From Serratia marcescens (GTDB lineage: Bacteria > Pseudomonadota > Gammaproteobacteria > Enterobacterales > Enterobacteriaceae): a stretch of DNA of 64,000 nucleotides. The position numbers and the translations under genes are program-made. Shown here one piece after another: positions 57,138-64,000 of this stretch. The stretch's first letter is position 1; the number at the start of each line of letters is the position of its first letter. The notes below the pieces were generated by a model that had not been told where the DNA came from, did no database searches, and saw only the letters and a list, made by a program, of their open reading frames with translations. Location: positions 3,720,001-3,784,000 of the forward strand of contig NZ_VFMJ01000001.1 in NCBI RefSeq assembly GCF_006715005.1, read 5' to 3'.

Positions 57138-58064
57138 ATGAGCAATATTTTAAAACGCATGGCCATTTTCTCAAAAGTGGTCGATTGCGGCGCATTCAGC
57201 ATGGCGGCAAAAGAATTGGGCATGACGACATCGGCCGTCAGCCAACATATTCGCCAGTTGGAGGAACATCTGGGCATTCAATTACTGCTGCGATCGACGC
57301 GTTCATTGAGTCTGACCGAAGCCGGATTGTGCTTTTATGAAGATTGCCTGCTGATGATCCACGCCGCCGAAAGAGGCCAACAACGGATCGCCGCGCTGCG
57401 TGGCGAACTGGTCGGCGAACTGCGCGTCGCCACCTCGACCGAATTCGCCACCCACTATCTGGTGCCGGCGCTGCAGAGCTTCCTCGATGAACACCCGCAG
57501 CTTACGCTGCGACTGGAAATCCACGATGAGAAGATAGACCTCATCACGCAACGCATCGATCTGGCGATACGTGGCGGCGTGCTGGCCGACTCCAGCTACG
57601 TTTCCACGCGGCTGGCACGCTGCCGCGAAGTGTTGTGCGCCTCGCCGGCCTACCTGGCGCACCACGGCGTGCCGGATTCGCCGCAGGCGCTGACGCATCA
57701 CCACTGGGTGACCTTTACACCGCTCGGCAACCCGCAGTTTGTTCGTCTGATCCATCGCGACGGTGGTGAACACCGCATGCGCATGACCGGGCGCTTGTTC
57801 ACCAACAGCGGTATGGCGATGAAGGAACTGGCGCTGACCGGCAAAGGCATCATTCGCAATTTCTTCGCCAACGTTGAGCGTGAGTTGCGCAGCGGCGAGC
57901 TGATTGAAATATTGCCCGACTGGCGATTACCGGAAATTAATTGCTATGCCATAATGCCGCGCCGGGAGATCCAGCCATTAAAAGTCCGACGATTGCTGGA
58001 GCATATGAAGCTCTATTTAAAGGAGAAAGGATTAAACGCCGTAGAACATATTCGACAAGAATAA
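57138..58064 (+). CDS. LysR-family regulator adjacent to the isonitrile operon
   Basis: 308 residues with an N-terminal winged helix (MAIFSKVVDCGAFSMAAKELGMTTSAVSQHIRQLEEHLG, about 8-47) and a LysR substrate domain (about 90-300) of the CrgA/AphB-like subgroup, with LRVATSTEFATHYLVPAL and LITQRIDLAIRGG. It is divergent from isnA with 191 bases between the starts, the standard setting for a LysR activator of its neighbour. There is no clear Shine-Dalgarno before the ATG. The inducer is unknown. Confidence 0.88.
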   Translation: MSNILKRMAIFSKVVDCGAFSMAAKELGMTTSAVSQHIRQLEEHLGIQLLLRSTRSLSLTEAGLCFYEDCLLMIHAAERGQQRIAALRGELVGELRVATSTEFATHYLVPALQSFLDEHPQLTLRLEIHDEKIDLITQRIDLAIRGGVLADSSYVSTRLARCREVLCASPAYLAHHGVPDSPQALTHHHWVTFTPLGNPQFVRLIHRDGGEHRMRMTGRLFTNSGMAMKELALTGKGIIRNFFANVERELRSGELIEILPDWRLPEINCYAIMPRREIQPLKVRRLLEHMKLYLKEKGLNAVEHIRQE

Positions 58065-58289
58065 AATAAGAAACATCTGCAAGACCACTATTGTAATTAT
58101 TGTAATCACTTTACCAACACCAGGCCCTATTTAGATTGCAGCCTAATGATACTCCTCTTAATGACTTTTCTCCAGCCGATATAATTAATGATGCAGACTC
58201 TATTTCAAATACTCAGAATAAATTTGACTTTAGTTAGCAGAAAATTTGAATATGCCAGAATGTTATTTTTAACCCCGCACCGTATTCCC
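58065..58289. other. A+T-rich spacer after the LysR gene
   Basis: About 225 A/T-rich bases between the LysR gene and the ispH terminator. No gene, repeat or clear terminator for the LysR gene was recognised. It marks the right boundary of the isonitrile locus against the conserved ispH-ribF block. Confidence 0.5.
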
Positions 58290-58318
58290 AAAAAAAACGG
58301 GAAGCCTAAGCTCCCCGT
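58290..58318 (-). terminator. Terminator of the ribF-ileS-lspA-fkpB-ispH operon
   Basis: On the minus strand ACGGGGAG-CTTAGG-CTTCCCGT is followed by TTTTTTT. It has one G-A mismatch in an 8-bp stem and begins about 20 bases after the ispH stop. Confidence 0.82.
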
Positions 58319-58337
58319 TGTCATTCATTAACGCATA

Positions 58338-59291
58338 TCAGTCAATCTGGCGAACGTCCACGCGCAACTCTTTCGGCACTTCGAACACGATGTTCTCTTC
58401 ACGCCCGCTGATTTCATGCACGTCCAGGCCGCCCAGCGCTTTCAGGCGAGAGATCACCTCCTGCACCAGCACGTCCGGCGCTGAGGCACCGGCGGTAACG
58501 CCGATGTGGCGCGCCCCGCTCAGCCAACTCTCCTGAATATCCGCCGCCGAATCGATAAGATAAGCCGGTTTGCCGACGCGCTGCGCCAGTTCCGCCAGAC
58601 GGTTGGAGTTGGAGGAGTTTTTAGACCCCACCACCAGCACCACGTCCGCATCGCCGGCCAGGTTGCGCACCGCTTCCTGACGGTTGGTGGTAGCGTAGCA
58701 AATGTCATCCTTGCGCGGGCCGATAATGCTCGGGAAACGCTGGCGCAGAGCGTCGATCACGTCCGAGGTATCATCAACCGACAGCGTGGTCTGCGTCATG
58801 AAGCACAGGTTGCTTTCATCTTTCACCTGCAGCTTCCACACGTCTTCCGGCGACTCGACCAGGTACATGCCGCCCTGCGGGTTGCTGTACTGGCCCATGG
58901 TGCCTTCCACCTCCGGATGCCCGGCGTGACCGATCAGAATCGCTTCGGTGCCGCGGCGGCTGGCGCGCGCCACTTCCATATGCACCTTGGTCACCAGCGG
59001 GCAAGTGGCGTCGAACAGCATGGTCAGATCGCGCGCCTTGGCTTCGGCACGCACCGCCTGAGAAACGCCGTGCGCCGAGAAGATCAGGATAGAACCGTCC
59101 GGCACTTCGGCGATCTCTTCGATAAACACCGCGCCGCGCTCACGCAGGCTGTCGACCACGTAGCGGTTGTGCACCACTTCATGCCGCACGTAGATCGGTG
59201 CGCCATACAGTTCCAGCGCGCGTTCCACGATGCTGATCGCACGATCAACCCCGGCGCAGAAGCCGCGCGGGTTAGCCAGCAATATTTGCAT
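58338..59291 (-). CDS. ispH: 4-hydroxy-3-methylbut-2-enyl diphosphate reductase
   Basis: 317 residues (316 in E. coli). The three [4Fe-4S] cysteines are C12 (NPRGFCAGV), C97 (DATCPLV) and one near 198 ([11 protein letters not shown]), with HxVVHN, the catalytic-glutamate region [12 protein letters not shown] and SSNSNRL. It makes IPP/DMAPP in the last MEP-pathway step. The one-residue shift after C12 comes from an extra leucine (TMLFDATC). It overlaps fkpB by 20 bases. Confidence 0.98.
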   Translation of the reverse strand: MQILLANPRGFCAGVDRAISIVERALELYGAPIYVRHEVVHNRYVVDSLRERGAVFIEEIAEVPDGSILIFSAHGVSQAVRAEAKARDLTMLFDATCPLVTKVHMEVARASRRGTEAILIGHAGHPEVEGTMGQYSNPQGGMYLVESPEDVWKLQVKDESNLCFMTQTTLSVDDTSDVIDALRQRFPSIIGPRKDDICYATTNRQEAVRNLAGDADVVLVVGSKNSSNSNRLAELAQRVGKPAYLIDSAADIQESWLSGARHIGVTAGASAPDVLVQEVISRLKALGGLDVHEISGREENIVFEVPKELRVDVRQID

Positions 59292-59742
59292 GCGTCTCCT
59301 CCTGCTGCGGATCGATCTCCAGCACTTCGATATCGAAGGTCACCGGATGGCCCGCCAGCGGATGGTTGAAATCGACGGTGATCGAATCTTCCGCCACCGC
59401 GCGCACCACGCCCGGCATTTCACTGCCGTCGATGGCGGTAAACAGCATGATGGTGCCCACGTCCGGTACGCCGGTTTCCGCAAAGTCGCGGCGCGAGAAG
59501 AACTGGACCAGATCCGGGTTCTCCGCGCCGAACGCCGCTTCCGGCTGCAGGGTAAAGGCGCATTTGTCGCCCGCGCGCAGGCCGAGCAGCTGCGCCTCCA
59601 GCGGCGCCGACAGGCTACCGTCACCCAGACGGAACAGCGCCGGTTTGCCGCTGCTGCGGGTAGATTCGGCGGTCGAACCGTCTTCCAGTTTCAGCGTAAA
59701 GTGAACCAGCACCGCGCTGTCACTGATAATCTGAGCCGTCAT
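59272..59742 (-). CDS. fkpB: FKBP-type peptidyl-prolyl isomerase FkpB (SlpA)
   Basis: A 156-residue SlyD-like FKBP with the FKBP core ([31 protein letters not shown]) and an inserted IF chaperone domain (about 70-125). The ending [22 protein letters not shown] is typical. It assists protein folding in the cytoplasm. The ATG at 59742 has AAGGTGAG upstream; an overlapping in-frame GTG at 59751 would add three residues. It sits between lspA and ispH as in E. coli. Confidence 0.96.
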   Translation of the reverse strand: MTAQIISDSAVLVHFTLKLEDGSTAESTRSSGKPALFRLGDGSLSAPLEAQLLGLRAGDKCAFTLQPEAAFGAENPDLVQFFSRRDFAETGVPDVGTIMLFTAIDGSEMPGVVRAVAEDSITVDFNHPLAGHPVTFDIEVLEIDPQQEETHANIAG

Positions 59743-59743
59743 G

Positions 59744-60253
59744 TTACTCACCTTTACTCTTTGCGCCTTTGTTCGCCGGCGACAGGAAACCTTCCAGCAC
59801 GATCATCGCCGCACCCACGCAGATAAAGCTGTCCGCCAGATTGAAGGTCGGGTAGTGCCAGTCACCGACGTAGAAGTCGATGAAATCGACTACGAAACCG
59901 TGCCACAGGCGATCGAACAGATTGCCCAACGCCCCGCCGATGATGAAGGCGTAGGCGATGTTGTTCAACTTCTGCTGCGCCGCACTGCGGTACATCATCA
60001 CCAGCAGCACCGCGACGATGGCGATGGCGATGCCGGCGAAGAACCAGCGCTGCCAACCGCCGTGATCGGCCAGGAAGCTGAACGCAGCGCCGTAATTGCG
60101 CGCGTAAAACAGGTTGAACGACGGGATCAACGGCTGGGACTGGCCCAGCGTAAAGTTAGCGAGGATCCACTGCTTGCTGCCGAAATCCAGCGCCAGCACC
60201 GCCACCACAACCCACAGCCAACGCAGGCCGGTCGAACAAATTGGTTTACTCAT
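59744..60253 (-). CDS. lspA: Prolipoprotein signal peptidase II
   Basis: A 169-residue inner-membrane aspartyl protease with four membrane segments. The catalytic pair is D123 (VVDFIDF) and D141 ([10 protein letters not shown]), with conserved [16 protein letters not shown] and [11 protein letters not shown]. It removes lipoprotein signal peptides after lipidation and is the globomycin target. The start at 60253 gives [14 protein letters not shown], as in E. coli, 13 bases after the ileS stop. Confidence 0.97.
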   Translation of the reverse strand: MSKPICSTGLRWLWVVVAVLALDFGSKQWILANFTLGQSQPLIPSFNLFYARNYGAAFSFLADHGGWQRWFFAGIAIAIVAVLLVMMYRSAAQQKLNNIAYAFIIGGALGNLFDRLWHGFVVDFIDFYVGDWHYPTFNLADSFICVGAAMIVLEGFLSPANKGAKSKGE

Positions 60254-60266
60254 CAGGCGCGAATTC

Positions 60267-63083
<2,817 letters not shown>

Positions 63084-63111
63084 GAGATTCTCGTTTCCGT
63101 TTTCGGCTATT

Positions 63112-63234
63112 TACCCGTCACACTTCAAGCTGCATCTTTGTCGGCCGCCCTTTCTCACCCGAATCACTTGCCTGTGCAAGCTCATCGGGATTCGCGCGGT
63201 TGCCGCCGCGATGCTACTCGAATTGTTTAGGGTA
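63112..63234. repeat. ERIC element (reverse orientation)
   Basis: A 123-bp element with ends TTACCCGTCACACTTC and ATTGTTTAGGGTAA and the core CTCACCCGAATCACTT / AGCTCATCGGGATTCGC, the complement of the ERIC consensus. It lies inside the ribF-ileS operon intergenic space and so is transcribed with ileS. It is more diverged than the element at 32500. Confidence 0.82.
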
Positions 63235-63239
63235 AACGA

Positions 63240-64000
63240 TTAAACCAGTGTTTTTAACCCGAAGAACTTCCGGGCCGTCACCACATCATTGGCGATTTGC
63301 TGCTTCAGGGCATCGAGCGAAGCAAACCGTTGTTCATTGCGCAATTTTGCGCGGAGCACCACCTCAATATGGCGCCCGTAAAGATCCATTGTGACATCCA
63401 GCAGATGCACTTCCAGCTGCTGGCGCACGCCGGCGACGGTCGGGCGCGTACCGATATTGGCCACGCCCGGCAGCGGCTGCGGCCCCAGGCCGTACACTTC
63501 TACCGCATACACCCCTTTCACCGGCGCCACCAGGCGCTTGAGCGGCAGGTTGGCAGTCGGGAAGCCGATGGTGCGGCCCAGCTCATCGCCATGCACCACG
63601 CGCCCGGAGATGCTGTACGGGTGGCCCAGCAAGGTCTCCGCCAGCGGCAGATCGTCCTCGCTCAGCGCGGTGCGGATCGCGGTGCTGCTGATACGCCGAT
63701 CGCCTTCGCGGAAGGTCGGGGTGCTGACCACGTCGAAGCCGTACTCTTTTCCGGCCTGCTGCAATAGCGGAAAATCGCCCTGGCGCCCAGCGCCAAAGCG
63801 AAAATCATCCCCTACCATCAGGAATTTGACGCCCAGTTTCTCCACCAGCAGCTCGGCGACGAACGCCTGCGCGGTGTTGGCGGCAAAACGCGGATCGAAC
63901 TTGACGCACAGCAGGTAGTCGACGCCCGCCTGCGCCAGGTAGCTGGCCTTGTCGCGCAGGCGCGTCAAACGGGCCGGCGCCTTGTCTGCGGCGAACATCT
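63240..64000 (-). CDS. ribF: Bifunctional riboflavin kinase/FAD synthetase (3' part)
   Basis: About 253 C-terminal codons of RibF are in the window; the start is beyond the right edge (E. coli RibF is 313 residues). The end of the N-terminal FAD-synthetase domain has VGDDFRFGAGRQGDF and RRISSTAIR; the C-terminal flavokinase domain has GRVVHGDELGRTIGFPTANL and PGVANIGTRPTV. It makes FMN and FAD from riboflavin. It precedes ileS, as in E. coli. Confidence 0.97.
   Translation of the reverse strand, partial: MFAADKAPARLTRLRDKASYLAQAGVDYLLCVKFDPRFAANTAQAFVAELLVEKLGVKFLMVGDDFRFGAGRQGDFPLLQQAGKEYGFDVVSTPTFREGDRRISSTAIRTALSEDDLPLAETLLGHPYSISGRVVHGDELGRTIGFPTANLPLKRLVAPVKGVYAVEVYGLGPQPLPGVANIGTRPTVAGVRQQLEVHLLDVTMDLYGRHIEVVLRAKLRNEQRFASLDALKQQIANDVVTARKFFGLKTLV

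Overview
The window is a chromosomal segment of an enterobacterium. Gene content, gene order and protein sequences match the E. coli 0-3 min region (rsmH-mraZ-cra-ilvHI-leuO-leuABCD-sgrR-thiBPQ-polB-rapA-lptD-surA-folA-kefFC-carAB-dapB-ispH-lspA-ileS-ribF). High G+C, ilvBN and an isonitrile cluster placed inside this block, and ERIC-type repeats point to a Serratia-like member of the Yersiniaceae; the genus is inference. No tRNA, rRNA, insertion sequence, prophage or CRISPR array is visible.

Layout. 1-3010: 5' end of rsmH and mraZ (leftward) behind a three-repeat MraZ operator, then alaE and cra. 3170-9840: the branched-chain block, with ilvIH (AHAS III), a long-chain acyl-CoA synthetase and leuO, all leftward. 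9600-14570: leu promoter, leuL leader/attenuator, leuABCD and terminator. 14569-19470: a DASS dicarboxylate transporter, a SetA-type sugar exporter, the SgrS sRNA with embedded SgrT, and divergent sgrR. 19506-22938: a TPP riboswitch and thiBPQ. 23042-25243: ivbL leader/attenuator and ilvBN (AHAS I), so two AHAS isozymes lie 20 kb apart. 25271-32625: a DedA protein, SOS-type polB, rapA, rluA and an ERIC element. 32628-40467: djlA (leftward) facing lptD-surA-pdxA-rsmA-apaG-apaH. 40484-45213: a Tat-exported PhoX-like phosphatase, folA, the split YjjP/YjjB exporter and a LysE/RhtB exporter. 45218-53474: kefF-kefC, carA-carB with ARG boxes, and dapB.

53692-58064 is the main accessory locus: an isocyanide synthase (IsnA/PvcA family), an Fe(II)/2-oxoglutarate oxygenase (IsnB/PvcB family) and a family-1 glycosyltransferase in one leftward operon, with a divergent LysR regulator and two dyads between them. 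The gene set resembles the rhabduscin-type glycosylated aryl-isonitrile pathways of Xenorhabdus/Photorhabdus. It sits between dapB and ispH, where E. coli carries other genes. From 58290 to the right edge run ispH, fkpB, lspA, ileS, a reversed ERIC element and truncated ribF.

Much of the window is nutrient-responsive control. Leader peptides rich in Leu (leuL) and Val (ivbL) sense charged tRNA, a riboswitch senses thiamine pyrophosphate, ARG boxes sit on carAB, SgrR/SgrS answers sugar-phosphate stress, and MraZ and Cra act globally.
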